Shown: positions 43,579 through 50,875 of the stretch, in pieces | How positions within the stretch are numbered: position 1 is the first letter of the stretch | Layout: each line of letters starts with the position of its first letter | Source of the DNA: Myxococcales bacterium | GTDB taxonomy: Bacteria > Myxococcota_A > Bradymonadia > REDH01 | Assembly: GCA_020633625.1 (NCBI GenBank) | Contig: JACKDJ010000029.1 | Span: forward strand, 1 to 50,875 | Length of the DNA stretch: 50,875 nt | Reading direction: 5' to 3' | Notes under the pieces: generated by a model | The model's input: the letters and a program-made list of their open reading frames with translations, nothing else | Database searches by the model: none | What the model was told of the DNA's origin: nothing | Made by a program: the position numbers and the translations under genes

Positions 43579-44039
43579 GCCCGAAGGTAGTGTGCCGGCC
43601 GGTCTCGGCGTCCCCCCCAGTACCCGCCCGAAGGTAGTGGACTGGCCGCCTGAGCGTCCGCCTAAGCGTCGGCCCTGAGCGTCCGCCCGAAGGTAGTGTG
43701 CCGGCCCCTGAGCGCCCGCCCGAAGGTAGTGCGCCGGCCGCCAGTGAGCGCCCGCCCGAAGCTAGTGGACTGGCCGGTCCCGGCGCCTGCCCGAAGGTAG
43801 TGTGGCCGCCCGAAGGTAGTGTGCTGGCCCCTGACTGCCTGCCCGAAGGTAGTGTGCTGGCCCCGCCTGGCGCCCTGATGACTGCCTGCCCGAAGGTAGT
43901 GTGCTCGCCGGTCTCGGCTGCCGCCCTAGCCGGTCTCGGCGCCCGCCCGAAGGTAGTGTGCTGGCCCCTGACTGCCTGCCCCTGACTGCCTGCCCGAAGG
44001 TAGTGCGCTGGCCGCCTGAGCGCCCGCCCGAAGGTAGTG
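43579..44039. repeat. Array of 12 copies of GCCCGAAGGTAGTG between convergent genes
   Basis: Copies begin at 43579, 43626, 43685, 43718, 43754, 43789, 43808, 43841, 43888, 43945, 43992 and 44026. Eleven are exact, and the fifth has one change (GCCCGAAGCTAGTG). Start-to-start distances vary from 19 to 59 bp. Flanks are shared too: CGCCC or TGCCT before, and TGCTGGCC or GGAC-TGGCC after, with CTGA/GACTG pieces between. The array fills nearly the whole gap between the convergent genes ending at 43527 and 44045, and the last copy abuts the stop of the PLP enzyme gene. Spacers resemble each other and are irregular, so this is not CRISPR. Each unit holds TAG, and most intervals hold TGA. Confidence 0.93.
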
Positions 44040-44044
44040 CGCCG

Positions 44045-44977
44045 CTACTCCGCGACCGAGGCGCGACCGGTCAGAACGAAGACGGCGGGCTCCCGTAAAC
44101 GCTGCAGCGATCCCTCGGCGTCGGCGGCGAGCACGACGGCGGCGCTCCCGTCGAGCTCGACTCCCGTTCGCCCCTGGTACCGCTCGATTGCAGCGGCGAT
44201 GGAGGTCTCAGAGACGAGGACGGCGCGCACCCCGCGTGCGAGCGCCAGCACCACCGCCGTCTCGCCCGTGCCGCCCTCGAGCCCATGCGCGAGCGTCGGC
44301 GCGCCATCCCATCGGGTGTATGCGCGGCCGTCACGCAGGCTGGCGAAGAACGACGGGCACGCCTCGCTCTGGACGGCCACCACGTCCGCGTCCAGCTCGG
44401 CGTCGTCGAGCGCAGCGAGCACGCCGGCGAGCAGGCCACCGCCGCCGACGGGGAGGACGATCGTGCCCGGCCGCTGGCCGGAGTCGGCGAGCGCGGCGAT
44501 GATCTCGAGGGCGACCGTGCCACCGTTCCCGGCCATGACCGCGGTGTCGTCGAACGGGCTGCAGAACTGCGCACCGACCTGCGCCGCGAGAGCGCGCGCC
44601 TCGTCTTCGGCCGCGTCGTAGCTCGGCGACGCGCTCACGATCAGCTCCGCGCCGAGCGCCTCGATTCGCGCTCGCTTCCCGCTCGGGGTGGTCGACGGGA
44701 CGACGATCGTCGCGCGCACACCGAGCGCGTGGGCCGCGAACGCGAGCCCGATCCCGTGGTTGCCGGCCGAGGCGGCGACGAGCTGAGAAGCTCCGCGCCC
44801 GACGGCCTGTGCCGCTGCAGCGAGCGCGCCGCGCATCTTGAACGCGCCGGTCGGCGTCTCGTACTCGAGCTTGTGAAAGACGCCCGGGCTGGCCTCGACC
44901 AGCGGAGTCGGCGGCAGGTGCTGCCGCACCACGGCGAGCGCGCGCCTCAGGTCCGCGGAGCTCGGTGCGGGAGTCAC
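44045..44977 (-). CDS. PLP-dependent threonine/serine dehydratase or racemase-like enzyme
   Basis: This 310-aa fold-type II PLP enzyme has the Schiff-base Lys47 in PTGAFKMRGA, the substrate/PLP loop SAGNHG (70-75), VRATIVVPSTTPSGKRARIE and the phosphate-binding PVGGGGLLAGVLA. Length without a regulatory ACT domain fits catabolic threonine dehydratases and serine/threonine racemases; the exact reaction cannot be set from sequence. The GTG at 44977 is chosen because it overlaps the upstream lipoprotein stop (GTGA), giving a normal N-terminus; the longer ATG frame lies inside that gene. Coupling a metabolic enzyme to a Cys-rich lipoprotein is unusual. The 3' end borders the repeat array. Confidence 0.88.
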   Translation of the reverse strand: MTPAPSSADLRRALAVVRQHLPPTPLVEASPGVFHKLEYETPTGAFKMRGALAAAAQAVGRGASQLVAASAGNHGIGLAFAAHALGVRATIVVPSTTPSGKRARIEALGAELIVSASPSYDAAEDEARALAAQVGAQFCSPFDDTAVMAGNGGTVALEIIAALADSGQRPGTIVLPVGGGGLLAGVLAALDDAELDADVVAVQSEACPSFFASLRDGRAYTRWDGAPTLAHGLEGGTGETAVVLALARGVRAVLVSETSIAAAIERYQGRTGVELDGSAAVVLAADAEGSLQRLREPAVFVLTGRASVAE

Positions 44978-47097
44978 GGTGCCGGCAGGCAGGCCCGGAG
45001 CCTCCGGGTCACCGACGTGCACGTGGTCCCCGGGATCGCCGCGCACTCCGCGTCGCTCGTGCATTCGGCGGTGCAGAGGCTCCGCGGCGTCGCGGTGGCG
45101 CCCCGGATCGCGCAGAGGTCGGCGGTCGCGTCGCAGTCGTCGTTCGAGTCGCAGGGCTCACCGAGCGCGATCTCACCGCCGCCCGCGAGCGGTACGCACG
45201 CGCCGCTGTCGACGTCGCATGCTGCGCGCAGCGGGGTCGTGCGTGTGCAGAGGCTGGGGTCGGCGGCGCACGAGTCGTCACTCAGCTCGACGGTCAGCGA
45301 GTACGTCGTCGAGTCGTCGCGCGCGACCCCGCGGTAAAAGCGGTTCACTCGCACGAGGTAGGTTCCGGCGGGCAGATGGCGCGCGGACGCCAGCTCAGGG
45401 TTCGCCGCAGGTTCGGTCCCAGACGCGACGAGAGTGCCGGCGGCTGTGTAGATGAACACATCGAGATCGATGTCCGCGTCGCCGGTGAACGGGACGCGCA
45501 CGTCGAGTCTTGTGCCGCTCGAGGGCACCTCGATCGCGTACCAATCGTCGTTGGTATCGCAGATCCGGCGATCGTCGATCGTCCCCGGCGCCAGCGGCGT
45601 CGGGTCGACATCGGAGTCGTTCGGCTCGAGGTCGTCGTCGCTGGCGCACGCGGCCGCGACGTTCGCGGTGCAGTAGCCGCGGTCCAGCTCCTCGCTGTGG
45701 CGGCACAAGCGTCCGTCCTCGCAGTCCGTCGAGCTCACACACGAGACGAGATCGCAGCCGCCGCCCTGGCACGCGTAGAGCGACGGGCAGTCGGCGTCGG
45801 AGTCGCAGCCCGGGTAGCAGATCGAGTTGAAGAACTGCAGGGGCATACACGACCCGCCGTCGATCAGCGCGCTGCAGTCCGCGTCAGTGTCGCACCCGGC
45901 CGTGCACAGGTTGGTGTCGATGCCGCCGCCGCCGAAGACGCAGCTCGTCCCGGCGATGCAGTCCCCGTCATCATCGCACGGGCCACCGCCCCTGCTCGGT
46001 GTGGCCGGCGAGAACGGCACGCACGCCCCGTCCTCACAGAGCGCTCGGCCCTCGATGCCGACGCAGTCGCGGCTCGACGCGCAGCTCGCCGCTTGGAGCT
46101 CGACGGTGAGCTCACCGCGAGCGTTGCTGCCGATCCCGCTGACGTACGGACGGACGACGACGACGAGCTCGCCGGCCGCCTGGAACGGCCTCGCGATGCT
46201 CTCGTCCCCGACTCCGGCGGTGGCCGAGGCGGCGATCAGCGAGCCGCTGGAGTCGAAGAGGTAGAGGTCTAGGTCGGCGCCCGGGTCCGATCGCAGCTCG
46301 AGCGCCAGATCCGACGGCTCGTCGAGGCGCAGCGCGAAGTAGTCGTCGTCCTCTTCGCAGACGGCGATCGAGAGATACGCGAACCCGTCGGCTTCGACCT
46401 CGACTGGCGTCGCGTCGTCGGGTCCGTCGTTCTCTTCGTACTCGTCGTCGCCGCAGACGCCATCGGTGGCCGTGACGCAGTGGCCGTCGACGAACGAGCA
46501 GCGCTCGCCGTCTGCGCAGTCGGCCTGATCGCGGCACGAGGCCGTGGCGTCGAGTGTGTATGCACCACCGGCGTCATCGACGCCGTGCACGACGACGTAC
46601 CAGGCACCATCGCCAGTCGCGGTGAGCCCGACCGTCTCTACGTCTAGGTCGGTCCGAGAGCTGGCGACCGCGTCGTCGAGGGTCGCTGCGCCGTCGGGGA
46701 GCAAGTACAGCTCGAGGTCTCCGAGTCGGCTCGCGAACTCGATGGTCGCGTCGAAGCGCTGTCCGGCGCGCAGCGCCACCCGGAACCAGTCGTCGGTGGA
46801 CGGGCACAGGAAGAGGTCGCGTCGCAGTCCGCCGGTGGGGATTGCAGCCGCCTCGTCCGACGCATGGTTTGGATGCAGCCGGTCCTCGTCTGCGCAAGCG
46901 CTCGGCTGCACGTCGAGCGCCGGGACGTCGAGCTCGGCGTCTTCGCCGACGTCGGGGTCAGCGTCGGCGCCGTCGATCGCGTCGGCCGTGGCGTCGACGC
47001 CGGTGTCGGCGGCCTCTGGCTCCGGGTCAGATGGGCTGCCTTCATTGCAGCCTGCAGCGAGCGTCAGAGACGCCGCCGCGCAAAGGAGTCTGCGCAT
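44974..47097 (-). CDS. Lipoprotein with three PPC-like domains and Cys-rich spacers
   Basis: This 707-aa protein has a lipobox TLAAGC (Cys17) and an Asp-rich linker (DTGVDATADAIDGADADPDV). Three bacterial pre-peptidase C-terminal (PPC)-like beta-sandwiches are recognisable from D-D-W/Y-F motifs and xDLxLYLx strands: STDDWFRVALRAGQRF with LGDLELYLLPDGA, EDDDYFALRLDEPSDLALEL with ADLDLYLFDSSG, and TNDDWYAIEVPSSGTRLDVR with IDLDVFIYTAAGT. Between them are Cys-rich segments (CRDQADCADGERC, CDTDADCSALIDGGSC, CDSDADCPSLYAC). There is no protease domain, so these act as binding modules. It lies 38 bp after the kinase gene and overlaps the PLP enzyme gene by 4 bp. Confidence 0.83.
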   Translation of the reverse strand: MRRLLCAAASLTLAAGCNEGSPSDPEPEAADTGVDATADAIDGADADPDVGEDAELDVPALDVQPSACADEDRLHPNHASDEAAAIPTGGLRRDLFLCPSTDDWFRVALRAGQRFDATIEFASRLGDLELYLLPDGAATLDDAVASSRTDLDVETVGLTATGDGAWYVVVHGVDDAGGAYTLDATASCRDQADCADGERCSFVDGHCVTATDGVCGDDEYEENDGPDDATPVEVEADGFAYLSIAVCEEDDDYFALRLDEPSDLALELRSDPGADLDLYLFDSSGSLIAASATAGVGDESIARPFQAAGELVVVVRPYVSGIGSNARGELTVELQAASCASSRDCVGIEGRALCEDGACVPFSPATPSRGGGPCDDDGDCIAGTSCVFGGGGIDTNLCTAGCDTDADCSALIDGGSCMPLQFFNSICYPGCDSDADCPSLYACQGGGCDLVSCVSSTDCEDGRLCRHSEELDRGYCTANVAAACASDDDLEPNDSDVDPTPLAPGTIDDRRICDTNDDWYAIEVPSSGTRLDVRVPFTGDADIDLDVFIYTAAGTLVASGTEPAANPELASARHLPAGTYLVRVNRFYRGVARDDSTTYSLTVELSDDSCAADPSLCTRTTPLRAACDVDSGACVPLAGGGEIALGEPCDSNDDCDATADLCAIRGATATPRSLCTAECTSDAECAAIPGTTCTSVTRRLRACLPAP

Positions 47098-47135
47098 GCG
47101 GATCGAGGTCGCGGAGAGAGGAGGACGGCGGCCGG

Positions 47136-48245
47136 TCAGCGACGGCCCGAGCTGTCGCCGGGGCCTAGCCCTTGTCCGCTGATTCCGCCAGAGGTCGCGC
47201 CAACGGAGCTGTCGCCGCCGATGGCGCTGACGCTCCCGGTCGGCATCGCCCGCGGCGGTACCGTGCCGGCGTTGGGCGGGATGATCGCGCTGAACTCGAC
47301 GCGTCCGACCTCGCCCTGGACGCTGTCTTCGACGGTCGCAGAGCTGAATGGGCTGATCGACGGGAGTCGCTTCGCGCGCACGGGGCGGATCGCCGAGAGC
47401 GCGGTGAGCATGGCCCCGGCGTCGCGGTAGCGCGCGTCGGGGTTCTTCATCGTGGCCCGCCGGTACACCTCGTTGACGGGTGTGTTCGCGAGCGCCGGCG
47501 GGAGGGGGTCGAGCTCGCCGTACACGTGCTGCGCGACGAGCTGCTCCGGAGAGGCCGCCGGGTCCATCGGCGGGCGCCCGACGAGCAGCTCGTACAGGAT
47601 GATCCCGAGGCTGTAGACGTCGGCCGTGTAGCTGATGCGGGGCGCGCGCTGGACGACCTCGGGCGAGACGTAGATCGGCGTGCCGCGGGCGACGCCGATG
47701 TGTGCCTTGTCGACGGGCTTCGCGGCGCCAAAGTCGAAGATCTTTACCGGGATGCGCTTCGCCTCGCGCGTATGCGCGGCGAGCACGAAGATGTTCTCGG
47801 GCTTGAGGTCGCGGTGGACGTAGCCCTGCCGGTGCAGCGAGTTCACGGCGAAGAGGACCAGCCGCGTGAAGTCGATCGCCTCCATCGCCGGCATCGCGGC
47901 GATCCGCCGCTCGAGGACGTCGCGAAGCGTCTCGCCCTCGAGGTACTCCATGACCATGTAGCCGGCGTCGACGCCGCCTTGGCCCGGCGCCGTGCCCCAC
48001 TGGATGACCCGAACGAGGAACGGCGAGTCGACGCCCGTCGAGATGCTCGCCTCTTCGGCGATCTTCTCGCGGATGCGGTCGGCCTCTTTGCCGACTAGCG
48101 AGTCGTAGACCTTGATCGCGACCTTCTCGCCGGTGTGCTGGTCGCGCGCCAGGTAGACCGTGCCGTCGGCGCCGTAGCCGAGCTGGGCCTGGAACCGCCA
48201 GCGCCCGTCGAGAACGAAGCTGTCGAGTGAGACCTCGTCGCTCAT
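47136..48245 (-). CDS. Soluble Hanks-type Ser/Thr protein kinase
   Basis: This 369-aa protein has a full kinase domain: the glycine loop LGYGADGTVYLA (22-33), Lys45 in VAIKVY, the catalytic YVHRDLKPENIFV, KIFDFGAAKP (DFG), RGTPIYVSPEVVQ (P+1/APE-like), and DVYSLGIILYELLVGRPPMD. HRD makes it an RD kinase, likely activated by phosphorylation in the loop. After the kinase domain comes an 80-residue Ser/Gly/Thr-rich tail with no membrane helix or sensor domain, so it appears cytosolic. The ATG overlaps the rarA stop by 4 bp (ATGA); an upstream in-frame ATG lies inside rarA and is rejected. Substrate unknown. It is downstream of a DNA-repair gene and upstream of a lipoprotein. Confidence 0.94.
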   Translation of the reverse strand: MSDEVSLDSFVLDGRWRFQAQLGYGADGTVYLARDQHTGEKVAIKVYDSLVGKEADRIREKIAEEASISTGVDSPFLVRVIQWGTAPGQGGVDAGYMVMEYLEGETLRDVLERRIAAMPAMEAIDFTRLVLFAVNSLHRQGYVHRDLKPENIFVLAAHTREAKRIPVKIFDFGAAKPVDKAHIGVARGTPIYVSPEVVQRAPRISYTADVYSLGIILYELLVGRPPMDPAASPEQLVAQHVYGELDPLPPALANTPVNEVYRRATMKNPDARYRDAGAMLTALSAIRPVRAKRLPSISPFSSATVEDSVQGEVGRVEFSAIIPPNAGTVPPRAMPTGSVSAIGGDSSVGATSGGISGQGLGPGDSSGRR

Positions 48246-49579
48246 CCCTCGCTCCCCGAGCTGTCTCTCCACTTGCTCATGCGTTCCCGGATCACCTGCT
48301 CGTAGCCCTGGTCGCTCGGCTCATAATACACGTGATCCCGGATCCTGTCCGGTAGATAGCGCTCCGGGACGTAGTTGCCCTCGAAGTTGTGCGGGTACCG
48401 GTAGCCGCGGCCGTACCCCATCGTCTTCATCATCGACGTCGACGCGTTGACCAGCCGCTGCGGGACCGGAAGGTGACCCCACGCCGTCACGTCCTTTCGC
48501 GCTCGCCCGTACGCCATCAGGGCGGCGTTCGACTTCGGTGCCGTCGCCAGATACGTCACCGCCTGGGTCAGCGGGAGCACGCCTTCGGGCAACCCCACGA
48601 ACGCGAACGCCTGCTGCGCGGCCATCGCCACCTGCAGGGCCGCAGGGTCCGCGTTCCCGATGTCTTCGGACGCGAAGATCACCATCCGCCGCAGCAGGAA
48701 CATCGGGTCCTCGCCGGCCTCGAGCATCTTCACGAGGTAGAAGAGCGCGGCGTCTGGGTCCGACCCGCGCATCGACTTGATGAGCGCGCTGACCGACTGG
48801 TAGTGCGAGTCGCCGGCCTTGTCGTAGAGGATCGTCTTCTTCTGCAGCGCTTCGGCGACCGTGGCCGCCGAGATCACTCCGGCCGTCCCGGGCGCGGCCG
48901 CTGCGCGCGCCAGGTCTGCAGCGACCTCGAGCGTGTTCAGCGCGCCGCGCGCGTCGCCGGTCGACTCGCGCACGAGCGCCGCGCGCGCCTCGGGCGCGAG
49001 CGCGGGCGGGGTCGGCCCGAGCCCGCGCTCGTCGTCGGCGAGAGCGCGGTCGACGAGGACGCCGAGGTCGTCGTCCGACAGCGCCTCGAGCGTCAGGACG
49101 CGGCAGCGCGACAACAGCGCGCCGTTGACCTCGAAGCTCGGGTTCTCGGTGGTGGCGCCGATCAGCGTGATCGCGCCCGACTCCACGTGCGGCAGCAGCG
49201 CGTCTTGCTGCGCACGATTGAAGCGGTGGATCTCGTCGATGAACACGACGGTCGCCCGCCCCGACGCGACGCCCTCGAGCCGAGCCCCATCGACGGCCTG
49301 TCGGAGCTCCTTCACGCCTCCGGTCACGGCCGACAGCGGCCGAAACACGGCCCCACAAGCCTCGGCGTAGAGCCGCGCCAGCGTCGTCTTGCCGGTCCCC
49401 GGGGGCCCCCACAGAATGAGGCTCCGCAACGCCCGCTGCCGAATCAGACCCGACAGGAACCGCCCCTCGCCGAGCAGGTGCCGCTGTCCGACGAGCTCCT
49501 CGATCCGCCGCGGCCGCAGCCGCTCGGCGAGCGGCGTCCAGCCGCCCGCGACGTCGCCGACCGCCCGCTCGGTGCTCAT
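48242..49579 (-). CDS. rarA: Replication-associated recombination protein A (RarA/MgsA AAA+ ATPase)
   Basis: This 445-aa AAA+ protein of normal length acts at stalled replication forks in the cytosol. Landmarks are LAERLRPRRIEELVGQRHLL, Walker A WGPPGTGKTTLARLYA (58-65), Walker B VVFIDEIHRFNRAQQDALLP, sensor 1 ATTENPSFEVNGALLSRC, and the RarA-specific C-terminal domain KTILYDKAGDSHYQSVSALI, KSMRGSDPDAALFYLVKMLE and the late RYPHNFEGNYVPERYLPD. The product is coupled by an ATGA overlap to the protein kinase gene. It is divergent from the metallophosphoesterase gene. Confidence 0.97.
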   Translation of the reverse strand: MSTERAVGDVAGGWTPLAERLRPRRIEELVGQRHLLGEGRFLSGLIRQRALRSLILWGPPGTGKTTLARLYAEACGAVFRPLSAVTGGVKELRQAVDGARLEGVASGRATVVFIDEIHRFNRAQQDALLPHVESGAITLIGATTENPSFEVNGALLSRCRVLTLEALSDDDLGVLVDRALADDERGLGPTPPALAPEARAALVRESTGDARGALNTLEVAADLARAAAAPGTAGVISAATVAEALQKKTILYDKAGDSHYQSVSALIKSMRGSDPDAALFYLVKMLEAGEDPMFLLRRMVIFASEDIGNADPAALQVAMAAQQAFAFVGLPEGVLPLTQAVTYLATAPKSNAALMAYGRARKDVTAWGHLPVPQRLVNASTSMMKTMGYGRGYRYPHNFEGNYVPERYLPDRIRDHVYYEPSDQGYEQVIRERMSKWRDSSGSEG

Positions 49580-49932
49580 GCGGGCGCGGGCGGCCGCGAC
49601 GCCGCGCCACGGGTCGCGCTCACCCTCTCCGAACGCGCGGCGCGCACGCCGGGTGGCGACGTCGACGGCTTGGCGGGTGGGGGCGGGCGGCGGTGCATCG
49701 GCACGGGAGTGCGGCGGCGAGAGGGGCGGCGCGGCGTACGCCGGTTCTGGTCGTGCGGGGGCGGCGCGTCAAGGCCGTGTGGCGGGAGCGCGGGTGTCGC
49801 GTCAAGCCGTGTGGTTGGTCGTCGTCCCGCCACCCCGCCGCCCGAACCGCCGCGGTTGCCATCGCCCCCACGATGATCTGAAACTCGCGCGCGACACCCC
49901 GCTGTCGCCGCCACCGCTTCGCACGAAGGTCC
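49580..49932. other. 353-bp divergent intergenic region
   Basis: This gap lies between rarA (minus) and the phosphoesterase gene (plus). It is very GC-rich. The only structure noted is a near-duplicate, CGCGTCAAGGCCGTGTGG (49765-49782) and CGCGTCAAGCCGTGTGG (49798-49814). No convincing gene is visible; the long minus-strand frame here is the shadow of the phosphoesterase gene. Two promoters must be present but are not clear by eye. Confidence 0.5.
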
Positions 49933-50682
49933 ATGCCGACGATCATCGTCCTCTCCGACATCCACGGGAATCTGGGCGCGCTCCGGGCTGCGTACGCCGA
50001 CATTCAGAAGCGGCCGTACGACGCGCTGTTCTGCCTTGGTGATGTCGCCGCCTTTGGGCCGCAGCCCGAGGAGTGCGTCACGTTCTTGCGCGACACCGTC
50101 CGGCCCACCGTGACCATCGCCGGCAACACCGACCGCTATCTCGTTGAGCGTACCTGGGAGTCGGACGGCGAGGCGCCGCACCAGCAAGCCCTGGCCTGGA
50201 CGCATCGCGCGCTCTCCGAGGCGTCGCGAAGCTGGCTGGCCGCGCTGCCTGCGACACACCGTGAGACCATCGGCGGGGTCGACGTGGAGCTCGTTCACGG
50301 CGCCCCCGGAGACGACGAGCGAGGCCTGGGACCCACGCGCGCCGACGCTCGAGTGGCGGCCGACAGCGGGTTCGACGCGGCCGCCGCCGCTGCGCTGTTC
50401 GCGAAACACGGACCGGGGCTGACCTTCGCCGGCCACACCCACATCCCCTGGCGCGTCACGCTGGGACAGCGGCAGGTGATCAACGTCGGGAGCGTCGGGT
50501 TTCCGTTCGACGGCGACCGACGCGCGGCCTACACCCGCATGCTGCTCGTCGACGGCACCGCGCGGGAGTACGAGTGCCGACGCGTGCCATACCCCGTCGC
50601 AGAGACCATCGCCCGGCTAGAGGCCGCCGGCGCGCCCTGGCTCGAGACGCTCGTCCGGCGCCTCCGGTTCTCCGAGACCTGA
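49933..50682 (+). CDS. Calcineurin-like metallophosphoesterase (YfcE/MJ0936-like)
   Basis: This 249-aa cytosolic protein has the five motifs of the family: SDIHGN (8-13), GDVAAFGPQPEECV (GD), AGNTDRY (the GNxD/E form), VHGAPGDD (His) and FAGHTHIPW (GHTH). These coordinate two metals for phosphodiester or phosphomonoester hydrolysis. VINVGSVGFPFDGDRRAAYT near the end matches the usual INPGSVGQP segment. The substrate, whether a cyclic nucleotide, phosphodiester or protein phosphate, is not predictable here. ATG 49933 is preceded by CGAAGGTCC. Confidence 0.9.
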   Translation: MPTIIVLSDIHGNLGALRAAYADIQKRPYDALFCLGDVAAFGPQPEECVTFLRDTVRPTVTIAGNTDRYLVERTWESDGEAPHQQALAWTHRALSEASRSWLAALPATHRETIGGVDVELVHGAPGDDERGLGPTRADARVAADSGFDAAAAAALFAKHGPGLTFAGHTHIPWRVTLGQRQVINVGSVGFPFDGDRRAAYTRMLLVDGTAREYECRRVPYPVAETIARLEAAGAPWLETLVRRLRFSET

Positions 50683-50718
50683 GCCGCGCGCCGCGCTACG
50701 CAGCGCGCAGGCGCGACT

Positions 50719-50875
50719 TCAGTGGTGTACCTCGACGACCGCCGGCGGCTCGGCGACCCGCATGTCGGGGGTCGACTGCTCCATCCACAGCCGGAACAGG
50801 AACCCGGCGAGCGTCGCGACCGCGACGAGCCCGAGCATCGCGCCCGCGTAGACGAGGACGATCACATCATCAGGC
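50719..50875 (-). CDS. Small single-helix membrane protein, possibly cut by the window edge
   Basis: A minus-strand frame from the window edge to a TGA at 50719 reads VIVLVYAGAMLGLVAVATLA then GFLFRLWMEQSTPDMRVAEP and ends PPAVVEVHH. It has one clear transmembrane helix and a short Pro/Val-rich tail. A GTG near 50866 could start a complete protein of about 48 residues; otherwise the gene continues beyond the window. Codon third positions are GC-rich, like the neighbours. It recalls small accessory subunits of respiratory complexes in shape only; no family is claimed. Confidence 0.5.
   Translation of the reverse strand, partial: PDDVIVLVYAGAMLGLVAVATLAGFLFRLWMEQSTPDMRVAEPPAVVEVHH

Noticed and set aside
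43698..43985. Short coding frames across the repeat array
   Set aside because: They consist only of translated repeats (PERPPEGSAP-type) and are interrupted by TAG and TGA in other frames; no start signal.
43579..44039. CRISPR array
   Set aside because: Repeat core is only 14 bp, spacing varies from 19 to 59 bp, spacers resemble each other and no cas gene is present.
49576..50442. Minus-strand gene opposite the phosphoesterase
   Set aside because: Antisense to a clear five-motif metallophosphoesterase and without its own features.

Overview
The window is high-GC bacterial DNA packed with genes. It most resembles a myxobacterium-like member of Myxococcota (class Polyangia or a relative). The main clue is at least eleven predicted lipoproteins, most with an Asp/Ala-rich linker after the lipobox cysteine and then DUF4215-type Cys/Asp repeats, PPC-like, LamG, IgGFc-binding-like, Kazal-like or C-type lectin modules. 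Other clues are a soluble Ser/Thr protein kinase, Sel1 and HEAT lipoproteins, and an ATP synthase operon without a and c subunits. The taxonomic call is an inference; there is no rRNA or tRNA gene here.

Left edge (1-2.85 kb): the C-terminal cytochrome c domain of what is probably a three-domain copper nitrite reductase (NirK), then NirV, a SCO/SenC copper chaperone and a RIC/ScdA di-iron repair protein. This reads as a nitrite/NO respiration and NO-damage-repair operon. It is followed by a frameshifted remnant of a type I restriction hsdR gene on the other strand.

2.85-15.5 kb: a beta-propeller lipoprotein faces argH, which follows two large lipoproteins on the minus strand: one with LamG-like and CxxCH parts, one IgGFc-binding-like. 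Upstream of them, on the same strand, is a tightly overlapping three-gene cassette (198-aa protein, 246-aa protein, ATP-dependent polynucleotide ligase). I regard this as the best candidate for an undescribed system. Upstream again are scoA-scoB (3-oxoacid CoA-transferase) and a small outer-membrane protein.

15.6-23 kb: an ATP synthase operon in the order b', b, delta, alpha, gamma, beta, epsilon, divergent from purU. The beta subunit carries an inserted segment of about 59 residues, and subunit b carries a signal-like N-terminus and a His-rich extension.

23-43.5 kb: mostly envelope genes. They include a DUF4215 lipoprotein with two nested insert modules, a lytic transglycosylase-like protein, an HTH protein coupled to a Kazal-like lipoprotein, a 908-aa multidomain protein with a 21-bp minisatellite, a Sel1 lipoprotein, superoxide dismutase, two Cys-rich lipoproteins (one ending in a C-type lectin domain), a HEAT lipoprotein, coaX, an OmpA/thrombospondin-3 protein and a secreted modular protein.

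43.5-44.04 kb: the gap between convergent genes is filled by 12 copies of a 14-bp motif, a striking unexplained repeat array.

44-50.9 kb: a minus-strand run of rarA, protein kinase, PPC lipoprotein and PLP dehydratase/racemase with 4-bp overlaps at two of its three junctions. Then come a plus-strand metallophosphoesterase and the edge of a small membrane protein gene.
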